Shown: one piece after another, positions 45,038 through 53,010 of the stretch | Layout: the number at the start of each line of letters is the position of its first letter | Numbering within the stretch: the stretch's first letter is position 1 | From: Chloracidobacterium sp. | GTDB lineage: Bacteria > Acidobacteriota > Blastocatellia > Pyrinomonadales > Pyrinomonadaceae | NCBI GenBank assembly: GCA_016712045.1 | Contig: JADJRV010000008.1 | Span: 45,357 to 109,356 of the forward strand | DNA length: 64,000 nt | Reading direction: 5' to 3' | Position numbers and translations under genes: made by a program | Notes under the pieces: generated by a model | What the model was told of the DNA's origin: nothing | The model's database searches: none | What the model saw: the letters and a program-made list of their open reading frames with translations, nothing else

Positions 45038-46789
45038 ATGCATAAGAATTTACGGACATTTATCGAATCACTCCGCCGCGAGGATGAGATCGTCGAGATA
45101 TCGGCTGAGGTAGATCCGTATCTAGAGATCGCCGAAATTCATCGTCGCGTTATCGATGAAGAGGGTAAGGCTCTGCTGTTCACTAACGTAAAAGGTTCTG
45201 ATTTTCCGGTCGTCACCAACCTGTTCGGAACACGAAAACGAATAGACCTCGCATTTGGCTCGAAACCGCTCGATTTTGTAAAACGAGCGGTTCACGCGGC
45301 CGAAAATCTATTGCCGCCAAAGCCTGCCAAACTGTGGGAATATCGTGATCTAGCATTTTCAGCTCTAAAATTTGGCACAAAGAATGTAAGTTCAGCCCCA
45401 GTCCTAGAAAGCCGCCAATCCACCGTCGATCTCGAAAAGATCCCCCTTCTCCAGCTTTGGCACGAAGACGGAGGGCATTTTATTACCCTGCCGCTTGTCT
45501 ATACCGAAAGCCCGATCACGGGTAAACATAACCTTGGTATGTATCGCATTCAGCGTTACGATGAGACCTCGACCGGCATTCACTGGCAGATAGGAAAGGG
45601 TGGCGGATTTCATTATTTTGAGGCGGAGAAACAAAATAAATCGCTGCCGGTGACGATCTTTCTCGGTGGTGCTCCGGCGATGATACTTTCAGCCATCGCT
45701 CCGCTTCCGGAAGACATTCCGGAATTGATGCTCGCCTCGCTGCTAAATGATGGAAAGATCGCGACAGCCAAGAATCCGCTCGGTGAAAACCGTCATCGCC
45801 TGATCGCCGAAGCAGAATTTGCTATCTGCGGTTCTGTCGCACCGCACGAACGCCGTCCCGAAGGCCCGTTTGGTGATCATTACGGTTATTATTCGCTAGT
45901 CCACGATTATCCGGTGTTTCGTGCGGATGCCGTATTTCACCGAAAGGACGCGATCTATCCGGCGACCGTAGTTGGCAAACCGCGGCAGGAAGACTTCTTT
46001 ATCGGCGATTATTTGCAAGAACTACTGTCACCTCTGTTTCCGCTCGTGATGCCTGGCGTTCGAGATCTGTGGAGCTATGGCGAAACAGGGTTTCACTCGC
46101 TATCTTCCGCCGTCGTAAAAGACCGATATGCCCGCGAAGGTCTTTCGGCGGGCTTCCGCATCCTTGGCGAAGGGCAACTATCGCTTACAAAGTTTTTGCT
46201 ATTGACCGACACTCTGCAAGACCTCAGAGATTTTAGATCTCTGTTCGAACACATCCTCGCACGCGTCGAGTGGCATCGTGATCTATTCATATTCAGCCAG
46301 ACTGCTTTCGACACGCTCGATTATGCGAGCGGAAAGATCAATCACGGCAGCAAAGCGATCCTAATGGGATTTGGCGAAGCGAGGAGGGAATTGGCACACG
46401 AATTTAAAGGTGAAATACCCACTGACATCACGAGTACCGAGGTTTTCTGCGGCGGCTGCATCGTCGTACAGGGCGGCAGCTATGAAAATGACAAAGAGCT
46501 AGGTGAACGGCTTGCCCGATCGGGCAAATTTGATGATTGGCAAGTCGTTGTGATCCATGACGATGCTGATTACGCTAAATCGGCAGAGAAATTTCTTTGG
46601 GCCACGTGGACAAGGTTTGATCCTGCGTCGGATATCTACGCTAAAGAAGCGACAGTTCACAACAATCACATTGGCTACACCGCCCCGATCGTCATCGATG
46701 CACGAATGAAGCCCTGGTATCCCAAAGAGGTCGAGCCGCGTGAAGATATCGTTAAGCTGGTCGATTCACGTTGGGGCGAATATTTTTAG
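45038..46789 (+). CDS. UbiD-family decarboxylase
   Basis: From the ATG at 45038 the protein has 583 residues. It matches UbiD/AroY-type prFMN-dependent decarboxylases in length and motifs: IHWQIGKGGGFHYFEAEKQ, GDHYGYYSLVHDYPVF, FRADAVFHRKDAIYP and EVFCGGCIVVQGGS. It may serve ubiquinone or menaquinone synthesis or another aromatic acid. No ubiX-like prenyltransferase gene is present in the window. A GTG at 45014 would add eight residues within the hairpin, so I prefer the ATG. Confidence 0.88.
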   Translation: MHKNLRTFIESLRREDEIVEISAEVDPYLEIAEIHRRVIDEEGKALLFTNVKGSDFPVVTNLFGTRKRIDLAFGSKPLDFVKRAVHAAENLLPPKPAKLWEYRDLAFSALKFGTKNVSSAPVLESRQSTVDLEKIPLLQLWHEDGGHFITLPLVYTESPITGKHNLGMYRIQRYDETSTGIHWQIGKGGGFHYFEAEKQNKSLPVTIFLGGAPAMILSAIAPLPEDIPELMLASLLNDGKIATAKNPLGENRHRLIAEAEFAICGSVAPHERRPEGPFGDHYGYYSLVHDYPVFRADAVFHRKDAIYPATVVGKPRQEDFFIGDYLQELLSPLFPLVMPGVRDLWSYGETGFHSLSSAVVKDRYAREGLSAGFRILGEGQLSLTKFLLLTDTLQDLRDFRSLFEHILARVEWHRDLFIFSQTAFDTLDYASGKINHGSKAILMGFGEARRELAHEFKGEIPTDITSTEVFCGGCIVVQGGSYENDKELGERLARSGKFDDWQVVVIHDDADYAKSAEKFLWATWTRFDPASDIYAKEATVHNNHIGYTAPIVIDARMKPWYPKEVEPREDIVKLVDSRWGEYF

Positions 46790-46828
46790 AGCCAATTCAC
46801 CACCGAATCACAGAGAACCTAGAGATAT

Positions 46829-47713
46829 ATGGATAAGCGGCGGTCACGCACTTTTACAAGTATTCTTGCGTTGATCGCAATTGCCGCTCTTTGCATGGCT
46901 TATGGTTATTTCATCGAACCAAATCGCCTCGTGGTTAATCAAGACGAGATAAAGATCAAGGCATGGGATCCGGCGTTTGATGGATTGAGAATCGCCATGA
47001 TCGGTGATATTCACGGGGGTTCTAACGGCGGGTCCGCAGAGATGATCCGAAACGTCGTTACGGCAACCAACGCTGAGAGTCCTGATGTCATTGTGCTGCT
47101 TGGTGATTATGTTTCCGAAGATAAGAATGGAACGTTAAATATGTCGATGGCCGAGGTTGCCGATAATCTCGCCGGCCTCAAGGCAAAGGATGGTGTTTAC
47201 GCAGTCCTCGGCAATCACGATGGGCGGTATGGGGACGAGTTGGTTGCTACCGAGTTAAGCCGAATTGGCTATCGAGTACTACAAAACGAGGTGATCGTGA
47301 TCGATCGAGGTGAGAAACGGCTTCGTATTCTCGGCATGCTCGACCACATGCACGTGACGTCCTGGAAAGAATATTCCGAAGCGGCAAAGCAAGCAGTTTC
47401 GCCGACAGAAGGCAGTGGGGATCTGGTGATACTCCAGCACAGTCCCGATATTCTCCATCTAGTGACAGGCGATCTCGCGATATCCGATGATCTCAAGCTA
47501 TTTCTTGCGGCACACCATCATGGTGGCCAGGTCTGGCTTCCGATACTAGGACGGCCAATTATACCGTCAAGCTATGGGCAAAAATACGCCAATGGTCACG
47601 TCAAAGACCGTGGCCTCGATATGTACATCACCAGCGGGGTCGGCACAAGCATCCTGCCGTTCAGATTCATGGTGCCTCCGGAGATCATGATACTCACCGT
47701 TCGAAGCGAGTAA
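46829..47713 (+). CDS. Membrane-anchored calcineurin-like metallophosphoesterase
   Basis: The 294-residue protein has an N-terminal membrane helix (TFTSILALIAIAALCMAYGYF), then metal-binding motifs IGDIHGG, LLGDYVSEDKN, LGNHDGR, QHSPDI and AAHHHGGQVWLP. This is the YkuE/LpxH-like subclass of bacterial metallophosphoesterases. It might act on a lipid or nucleotide phosphoester facing the periplasm. HHHGG replaces the more common HTHGG. It is 39 bases downstream of ubiD and converges with the phosphodiesterase at 47717. Confidence 0.9.
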   Translation: MDKRRSRTFTSILALIAIAALCMAYGYFIEPNRLVVNQDEIKIKAWDPAFDGLRIAMIGDIHGGSNGGSAEMIRNVVTATNAESPDVIVLLGDYVSEDKNGTLNMSMAEVADNLAGLKAKDGVYAVLGNHDGRYGDELVATELSRIGYRVLQNEVIVIDRGEKRLRILGMLDHMHVTSWKEYSEAAKQAVSPTEGSGDLVILQHSPDILHLVTGDLAISDDLKLFLAAHHHGGQVWLPILGRPIIPSSYGQKYANGHVKDRGLDMYITSGVGTSILPFRFMVPPEIMILTVRSE

Positions 47714-47716
47714 ATA

Positions 47717-48961
47717 TTACCGCAACATTCCGCTCACATGCCTTAGATCCCCGTCGTTTTTTGCGGGTATTAGGCCGAGTATCTTACACATCACGTTATA
47801 GACCTCGACGTTCGAAAATGGCTCCGCGACAAATCCGCGTTTGAATGCCGCTCCGTGCCCGATAAATGTCGCCTGCATTTCCTGATATTTATTGTCATAA
47901 CCGTGGGCTCCGCGCGGGCGGTCTGTTTCGTCGAGATCCTTATACCAATCGTCCCAGCGTTTGTGGCTTGTTGTTATCCAGCCCAATTCGCTAGAGCAAA
48001 TGATCGGCGCGATTCGCTTGCCGTCGTTGTAATGCAGGCGTCCCGGAATATCGGACTTCTTCCAACAGGTTGTGTGCGGCAGAGCCTTGATCTTATCGTA
48101 GATCGCATCGGTTTTACCGGGGTTAGGAAATATCTGTACGATCTCGTTCGTCCACAATATTCGCTCGGTGTCGTCAAAGTTGAAATTATCATCGAGAAAC
48201 GTAACTTGTTTCGGGTAATAATTAGCCATCCCGTGATCGGAGACAATAATGATATTTATTTGCTTGTCGATACCGCGTTTCTCTAAGCCTGCCATCAGCC
48301 TACCGATATATTCGTCAACTTCCCATACAGCGTATTTTGTCTCTTCGGAATCCGGACCAAATTCGTGCCCGACGTCGTCCGTTGTCGAGAAATACATTGA
48401 CAGCATCGTCGGGCGTATTTCTTTTGGCTGGTCGAGGTAGCCGAGTATTTTGTCCACACGCATTATGTTTGGCACCTTTCCGTTGTACGAGCGCCATTGC
48501 GTCGGAGCTTCGCCCTGTATCATTGTCTCGGTACCAACAAAAAAATAGCTCGCCGCGCGTTGTCCTTGCTTTTCAGCCGTCACCCATATCGGTTCGCCGC
48601 CCCACCAACGGGGATTCTCGACCTCTTTGCGCTTTGACATTGTAAAGACCTCGCCAAAATCATAGACATTGTTCTCAACGATGCCGTGGTGTGCAGGATA
48701 TAGTCCGGTCGCGATCGTGTAATGGTTTGGGAATGTTTTGGTCGGAAAGGACGGGATCATCCATTTAGCCCGTACACCGTCTTTCGCTAGCCGGCCGAGT
48801 GTCTCAGGTTTGTAATTATCAAGGTAATCCCACCTAAAGCCGTCGAGCGAGATAAGGATGACCGTTGGCTTTAGATCTTTGATAGGAGCTTGAGCGACGG
48901 CTGCAAGATCAAATGCGCAAAATATCGCGAGACAAAACAACCATGTCGTTTTCTGTTTCAT
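47717..48961 (-). CDS. Secreted alkaline-phosphatase superfamily protein, ENPP-like
   Basis: The 414-residue protein has a signal peptide (about 1-25) and the nucleotide pyrophosphatase/phosphodiesterase fold. VILISLDGFRWDYLDN holds a metal Asp, FPTKTFPNHYTIATG the Thr nucleophile, DDVGHEFGPDSEET a metal Asp/His, IVSDHGMANYYP a further pair, and HGYDN near the end the final His. Substrates in the family are nucleotides or phosphodiesters. It stands alone on the minus strand and converges with the metallophosphoesterase with 3 bases between stops. Confidence 0.93.
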   Translation of the reverse strand: MKQKTTWLFCLAIFCAFDLAAVAQAPIKDLKPTVILISLDGFRWDYLDNYKPETLGRLAKDGVRAKWMIPSFPTKTFPNHYTIATGLYPAHHGIVENNVYDFGEVFTMSKRKEVENPRWWGGEPIWVTAEKQGQRAASYFFVGTETMIQGEAPTQWRSYNGKVPNIMRVDKILGYLDQPKEIRPTMLSMYFSTTDDVGHEFGPDSEETKYAVWEVDEYIGRLMAGLEKRGIDKQINIIIVSDHGMANYYPKQVTFLDDNFNFDDTERILWTNEIVQIFPNPGKTDAIYDKIKALPHTTCWKKSDIPGRLHYNDGKRIAPIICSSELGWITTSHKRWDDWYKDLDETDRPRGAHGYDNKYQEMQATFIGHGAAFKRGFVAEPFSNVEVYNVMCKILGLIPAKNDGDLRHVSGMLR

Positions 48962-49050
48962 AATGTTTCGTTGGCGTGACTAGAACTATTTGTTTGGTCT
49001 ATTATATTCGTCAAACGCGCTCAACCAAATCAAACACAAGGAGAAATGAA

Positions 49051-49815
49051 GTGAAACGTCCAAACTCTATCTTAACTTTATCTCTGGTATTCGGTTCTTT
49101 GCTTATCGCGGGACTTGCCTGCGGCGGATCATCGACAACGACGACCAACAATACTGCAGCCCCGGCGAATAATTCGACTGCCACGTCCTCGACCCCCGCA
49201 CCGTCCGCGCCGAAAAGCATCGCCGGCAATTACACCACGACCGGCAGCAACCCCGATGGCGGCGGACAGTACAAGGCTGATCTCGTCATTACCCCGCGTG
49301 ACGATGTGTATCAATTCTCATGGAAATCCGGCACGAGCTCATATGATGGCGTTGGCGTAATGACCGACGCACGTGTCGCTGTTGCTTACACCGACGGAGC
49401 AAACGGCAAAGGCTGCGGCGTTGTGCTGTATAAGATCGGCTCGGACGGCGCGATGGACGGTAAGATCGGTTACTGGGGCGTCAACTCGATGGAAACCGAA
49501 AAGGCCACTCGCACCAAGGGCAGCGGATCTGATCTCGACGGCGTCTATGACATCGTCGGCAAAAATCCTGAGGGCAAAGAGTACAAGGGCAAGCTGACCG
49601 TCATCCAGAGCGGCGAAGGCTACACATTCGACTGGGAAGCCGGTAACGCTTTCTCCGGATTCGGCATCAAGGCGGGTAACTATGTCGCAGTCGGTTTTGG
49701 CGGCAAGCAATGTGCGTTCGTCGGCTACGATGTCGAGGCAGACGGCACGCTAAACGGTCGTTGGGGCAATCAGGTTACACGAAAACTCGGTACCGAGGTC
49801 GCAAAGAAGAAGTAG
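49051..49815 (+). CDS. Predicted lipoprotein with duplicated beta domain, paralogue A
   Basis: I start at the GTG at 49051 since CAAGGAGAA precedes it and a lipoprotein-like signal follows (LVFGSLLIAGLACGG). A Thr/Asn/Ala linker leads to two copies of a beta-rich domain of about 75-80 residues: one with SIAGNYTTTGSNPDGGGQY and GCGVVLYKIGSDGAMDG, the other with LDGVYDIVGKNPEGKEYKG and FAFVGYDVEADGTLNG. It shares this whole plan with the gene at 50245, so the pair is an internal duplication followed by a gene duplication. Function unknown. Confidence 0.75.
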   Translation: MKRPNSILTLSLVFGSLLIAGLACGGSSTTTTNNTAAPANNSTATSSTPAPSAPKSIAGNYTTTGSNPDGGGQYKADLVITPRDDVYQFSWKSGTSSYDGVGVMTDARVAVAYTDGANGKGCGVVLYKIGSDGAMDGKIGYWGVNSMETEKATRTKGSGSDLDGVYDIVGKNPEGKEYKGKLTVIQSGEGYTFDWEAGNAFSGFGIKAGNYVAVGFGGKQCAFVGYDVEADGTLNGRWGNQVTRKLGTEVAKKK

Positions 49816-49886
49816 GCAGCGGGAGTTGGCACCGGCGGCTTTAGGTTCCGACTGCCACTGCCTCCTGCAACTGCGTACTGATCATT

Positions 49887-50147
49887 ATGGCGGTCTATGT
49901 CGATAAACTCCGTGATCACGGGTGGCGGCATGGACCGTCTTGTCATTTGATTGCCGACACGGTTGGGGAACTGATCGAATTTGCGACGAGTTTGGGCATG
50001 AGGGAAGAATGGTTCCAGCCAAAAAGCTCGCCGCACTTTGACCTTACCGCTGAGGGACGCGAGATCGCGGTTACAAACGGAGCTATCGAACTCGATAACC
50101 GTGCAATGGCGATGAAGCTGCGTGAGATCAGAAACCGCGAAACCTAA
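49887..50147 (+). CDS. DUF4031-family protein
   Basis: The 86-residue protein has the DUF4031 pattern: AVYVDKLRDHGWR at the start, CHLIADTVGELIEFATSLGM in the middle and PHFDLTAEGREIAVTNGAIEL at the end. It is cytoplasmic, without a signal peptide. Family function is unknown. It separates two paralogous lipoprotein genes. The 96-base downstream region carries the long inverted repeat at 50164-50236. Confidence 0.88.
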   Translation: MAVYVDKLRDHGWRHGPSCHLIADTVGELIEFATSLGMREEWFQPKSSPHFDLTAEGREIAVTNGAIELDNRAMAMKLREIRNRET

Positions 50148-50163
50148 GAAATAGGAAAAGAGA

Positions 50164-50236
50164 TTTAGCCACGAATTGCACGAATGACACGAATTAAGAG
50201 ATCTGATTCGTGCTATTCGTGACATTCGTGGCTAAA
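50164..50236. repeat. Long imperfect inverted repeat built from ATTCGTG units
   Basis: Two arms of 33 bases, each composed of three 9-bp steps (the heptamer ATTCGTG plus two variable bases), face each other around a 7-base loop. The arms differ at five positions, all but one in the 2-base variable steps. The 3' end lies 8 bases before the GTG of the next lipoprotein gene. It is a REP-like structure or a very long hairpin in the leader. Confidence 0.85.
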
Positions 50237-50244
50237 ATATTCTT

Positions 50245-50970
50245 GTGCGACAAGTATTTATTATCTGGCTACTGCTTTCCGCCGTCTGCGTGCTGATCTC
50301 CTGCGGCGGCCCCGCAGAACGTATCAAAGAAACAGCCGCGATCACGCCCACACCAAGCCCCACTCCCGGCGAACGCGACATTTCGGGCAATTTCCTCATT
50401 AACGGAGCAGGTTCTCACGACATGGATCCGTACACCGGTTCGCTGTCGGTCATCCCGAAAGGCGATAATTACGAATTTCGCTGGGCGACAACAAAAGGAA
50501 CCCGCGTCGGCACGGGCGTGCAGTTGGGCAGTACGGCCGCCGTGAGTTTTGCGGCGACCGGTGCGGGAAAAGGCTGTGGTGTTGTTTTGTACAAGATCGC
50601 CTCAGACGGTTCGTTCGATGGCCGCAGCGTCTTGTGGGGCGACGAAAAGTTTGGTGAGGAAAAGGCCGTCCGTGTCGAGGGCACGGGCTTCGTCGGCAAA
50701 TACATGGTCACCGGCACGACTGCCGATGGCAAGACCTATTTGGGCTCGCTCGCCATCGTAAAAGACGGTGCAGGCTACGATTTTTCTTGGCTTACGGATA
50801 AACCACAGGTCGGATTTGGCATTTGGAAGGGAAGTTATGCCGCGGTGAGCTTCGGCGGGCGTCAATGCAGCTTTGCACTCTACGACATCCAGTCAAACGG
50901 CAGCCTCGAAGGCAACTGGGGCGGGCAAAAACAAGTCACATTCGGCTCAGAGACCGCCAAACGCCAGTAA
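50245..50970 (+). CDS. Predicted lipoprotein with duplicated beta domain, paralogue B
   Basis: The 241-residue protein from the GTG at 50245 has a lipobox (VCVLISC), a Pro-rich linker (ITPTPSPTPGERD) and two beta domains: ISGNFLINGAGSHDMDPY with GCGVVLYKIASDGSFDG, then VGKYMVTGTTADGKTYLG with CSFALYDIQSNGSLEG. Its second domain ends in a GNWGG motif like that of paralogue A. The start codon is directly after the long inverted repeat. The two genes are about 430 bases apart and in the same direction, separated by the DUF4031 gene. Function unknown. Confidence 0.75.
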   Translation: MRQVFIIWLLLSAVCVLISCGGPAERIKETAAITPTPSPTPGERDISGNFLINGAGSHDMDPYTGSLSVIPKGDNYEFRWATTKGTRVGTGVQLGSTAAVSFAATGAGKGCGVVLYKIASDGSFDGRSVLWGDEKFGEEKAVRVEGTGFVGKYMVTGTTADGKTYLGSLAIVKDGAGYDFSWLTDKPQVGFGIWKGSYAAVSFGGRQCSFALYDIQSNGSLEGNWGGQKQVTFGSETAKRQ

Positions 50971-50997
50971 TGCAGCAATCTGAACGCATCAAGTAAC

Positions 50998-51204
50998 CTG
51001 CTTAACGTACCAAGTAATCTGCTTGACGATCCAAGTAGTCTACCTGACGAGATATCTGCTCAGATATTGCGATTTCCAGCCTGCTTGACGCTCCAAGTAA
51101 TCTGCCTGACGTGATTTCTAGCCAGAAATTGCGATTTCCAGACTACCTGACGCTCCAAGCAATCTGCCTGACGCGATTTCCGGCTGGAATTACGAATTCC
51201 TAAC
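50998..51204. repeat. Three 62-bp tandem units with compensating palindromes, plus a partial 31-bp unit
   Basis: Full units occupy 51019-51080, 51081-51142 and 51143-51204. Each consists of a conserved 31-bp half (CTGCTTGACG...CTGCCTGACG) and a 31-bp half bearing a palindrome: ATATCT-AGATAT in unit 1, ATTTCT-AGAAAT in unit 2 and ATTTCC-GGAATT (one mismatch) in unit 3, each with a 4-base loop. The palindrome arms change together between units. A further 31-bp copy starts at 50998. The 344-base space 50971-51314 holds this repeat, and on the minus strand a possible short gene. Confidence 0.9.
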
Positions 51205-51342
51205 GGCCTCAGTCAATTTCTCAGCGAATGTTCGGCAATATTCTTTGTATTTTGTCGAGATTTCACCTTCAGTAAGCAATTGTTCGACAAATGTTACGCA
51301 GTAATCTTCGATATTTAGTGAGTTTTGAGGTTCATCTGCCAA
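51190..51342 (-). CDS. Possible 50-residue protein, low confidence
   Basis: From a TTG at 51342 the minus strand encodes MADEPQNS, then LNIEDYCVTFVEQLLTEG, ending KLTEAVRNS and TAA at 51190-51192. The sequence is strongly helical and has two cysteines in an alternating helix. It overlaps the last 28 bases of the cupin gene and reaches 15 bases into the third 62-bp repeat. I saw no ribosome site. It may be a short real gene, a remnant, or chance. Confidence 0.3.
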   Translation of the reverse strand: MADEPQNSLNIEDYCVTFVEQLLTEGEISTKYKEYCRTFAEKLTEAVRNS

Positions 51343-52025
51343 GGGACATCACTATTTACTGCTTTGTGACAGAAAAACCGCTGTCCGCCAAAACCACGGT
51401 CGGGCTTTAGCTCAGTTGTGGGCAAACTGATCTCGTGCTCGGCCCAGGTTTCGTGTTCAGCGGGCATTGTTATCTCGATCACCTCAGAGTTTGCTTCGCA
51501 TTCGAGCACACGGTGACGAATTTCGGGCGGCTGTAGCACGCAATCGCCGGGTTCTAACCAGAACGGCTCGCCCTGATCTTCGTAAACGACCTTTATCCGC
51601 CCTTTCAGACAATAGATCATCTGAAGATCGATCTTGTGATAATGGACGTAATCCGGCACCTCGCCGCCGGTTGCTAGGCGAATGTGCGAAGCGATCACCT
51701 TGCCGTCCATTCTGTCCGGTATCAGATCGCGATATTCCATCCCGGCCCTGCCGGTAGTCCACTCGCTGTCGCTCGCGGGTCTCAAGTCCAATGTCTCATG
51801 TCCAATGTCCGCTATGTCCTGAGACTTGAGGCTTTGGACGTTGGACTTTGGACCGGCGATGAGCCGCACGCTCTCCTCGCCCATCAACATCACCGCCTCG
51901 CGCGGATTGTCAGCCGGAAAGATCATATCGAGCCGATAGCCGAGGGCTTTGTATTGTTCAATGGCAGTATCGAGATCTTCGACAGGAATGATGTCCATTC
52001 GGGCTATTTCCAGTTCTTTTTCCAT
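51315..52025 (-). CDS. Glyoxalase-like/cupin protein with repeat-derived linker
   Basis: The 236-residue protein has an N-terminal region resembling the glyoxalase/dioxygenase fold (IIPVEDLDTAIEQYKALGYRL), a linker from about residue 58 to 84 (GPKSNVQSLKSQDIADIG...), and a C-terminal cupin domain (YVHYHKIDLQMIYCLKGRIK, LEPGDCVLQPPEIRHRV). The linker is encoded by a 77-bp imperfect inverted repeat at 51778-51854 (GGTCTCAAGTCC to GGACTTTGGACC), as if a repeat had inserted in frame. It might store or sense a small molecule; unknown. Confidence 0.75.
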   Translation of the reverse strand: MEKELEIARMDIIPVEDLDTAIEQYKALGYRLDMIFPADNPREAVMLMGEESVRLIAGPKSNVQSLKSQDIADIGHETLDLRPASDSEWTTGRAGMEYRDLIPDRMDGKVIASHIRLATGGEVPDYVHYHKIDLQMIYCLKGRIKVVYEDQGEPFWLEPGDCVLQPPEIRHRVLECEANSEVIEITMPAEHETWAEHEISLPTTELKPDRGFGGQRFFCHKAVNSDVPWQMNLKTH

Positions 52026-52294
52026 ACGCCACGTGTGTCTTCGTCAAGCAATGATCGGCGAAATGGGATGTTGTTGAGGACTTTATTCATCAGAAATTCC
52101 CAGTCGCGGTACGGAAAGTCTTTGATCTGCTCAAAACGGATCATGCCAAACTCGGTCTCGTCGTCGTTGCGAAAATACAGCTCACGCGGCTCGTTACCCG
52201 CCTCGATCTCAAAATACCGCGTCACAAAATGCCAACGAACACGGTGTTTGTCGAATTTCTTCGCCCGGTGGTATGTCCATTCGTCTCGTATCAT
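52004..52294 (-). CDS. Conserved hypothetical protein
   Basis: The 96-residue protein has no signal peptide and is rich in charged and aromatic residues: IRDEWTYHRAKKFDKHRVRWH, FVTRYFEIEAGNEPRE and a C-terminal GVWKKNWK. It has the look of a small DNA- or RNA-binding domain, but that is weak inference. It overlaps the next upstream gene (OsmC) by 4 bases and the downstream cupin gene by 22 bases, which suggests a tight operon. Confidence 0.7.
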   Translation of the reverse strand: MIRDEWTYHRAKKFDKHRVRWHFVTRYFEIEAGNEPRELYFRNDDETEFGMIRFEQIKDFPYRDWEFLMNKVLNNIPFRRSLLDEDTRGVWKKNWK

Positions 52295-52742
52295 TTAACG
52301 ACGATCTCCGATTTGATCGAATTGGCAATATAACATTGCTTGTGCGATCGGTGATGCAGATCGCTGAGTTGTTCAGCCGTTGGCGGTTCGCCGATCCATT
52401 CGATCTGCGGGTCGAGCGTGATCTTCGCCAGCCACTTCCGCCCGTCGTCCATCGCCGCCATTTCGCCAACCGCATTGTCCGTGTACGAACCAATATTAAA
52501 TCCATCAGTCGCCGCCAGCCACAAAAAGTCAGCATGTGACACGACGAAACCGACGCCACCAAAGCCTCCTCCGGATCAACCGCCGCCTCAACCGAAAACC
52601 TCGGCACCACATGCGGCGAAGACGAAGCCGGAACCGTCACCCCGCCATCAAACTCCCACTCATGCCCCCGCGAATACCGATTCTTAGTAAAAGTCTCCGG
52701 CGAGTCGGATTTCCAGGTAATTTTTGCTGTGTATGTTGACAT
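52291..52742 (-). CDS. OsmC/Ohr-family peroxiredoxin-like protein, one frame break
   Basis: Joined across a break it has about 150 residues. SSCHMLTFLWLAA and SHKQCYIANSIKSEI carry the two reactive cysteines of OsmC/Ohr proteins, which reduce organic hydroperoxides. The break lies near 52533, where a T5 run should be T6. The fold start is YTAKITWKSDSPETF and HEWEFDGGVTVPASS. It overlaps the downstream hypothetical gene by 4 bases. Confidence 0.88.
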
Positions 52743-52748
52743 GTTTCC

Positions 52749-52973
52749 TCACTTCACGACATCAATCAGATTCAGAAGGCCACCCAGAACAAAGAAACTG
52801 CCGATCACGACGGCGTTAACTCGTGGAAACCAAATAACATATTTTCCAACAGTCTTCCCAAACATGTTTCTAAAATTCTTTTCAGCCAAGTCGCCGATCT
52901 CCTTGTTGAAAATCAACAAGGAGTAGCCGATGAGGAAAATGATCGAATAAAATATTATTAGTTTAATATCCAT
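52749..52973 (-). CDS. Small membrane protein of unknown function
   Basis: The 74-residue protein has a hydrophobic N-terminal helix (IIFYSIIFLIGYSLLIF), a short basic/acidic segment (GDLAEKNFRNMFGKTVG) and a second hydrophobic helix (AVVIGSFFVLGGLLNLI). It resembles small two-helix membrane proteins of the DUF6199 type, but the family is uncertain. It lies 6 bases before OsmC, in the same direction. Confidence 0.68.
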   Translation of the reverse strand: MDIKLIIFYSIIFLIGYSLLIFNKEIGDLAEKNFRNMFGKTVGKYVIWFPRVNAVVIGSFFVLGGLLNLIDVVK

Positions 52974-53010
52974 CCCAGAAGTTCCTCCTTACGCTGCCCA
53001 TAAACTTAAC

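Noticed and set aside
50998..51204. CRISPR array
   Set aside because: Units are 62 bp with no unique spacers, the repeats vary, and no cas genes are near.
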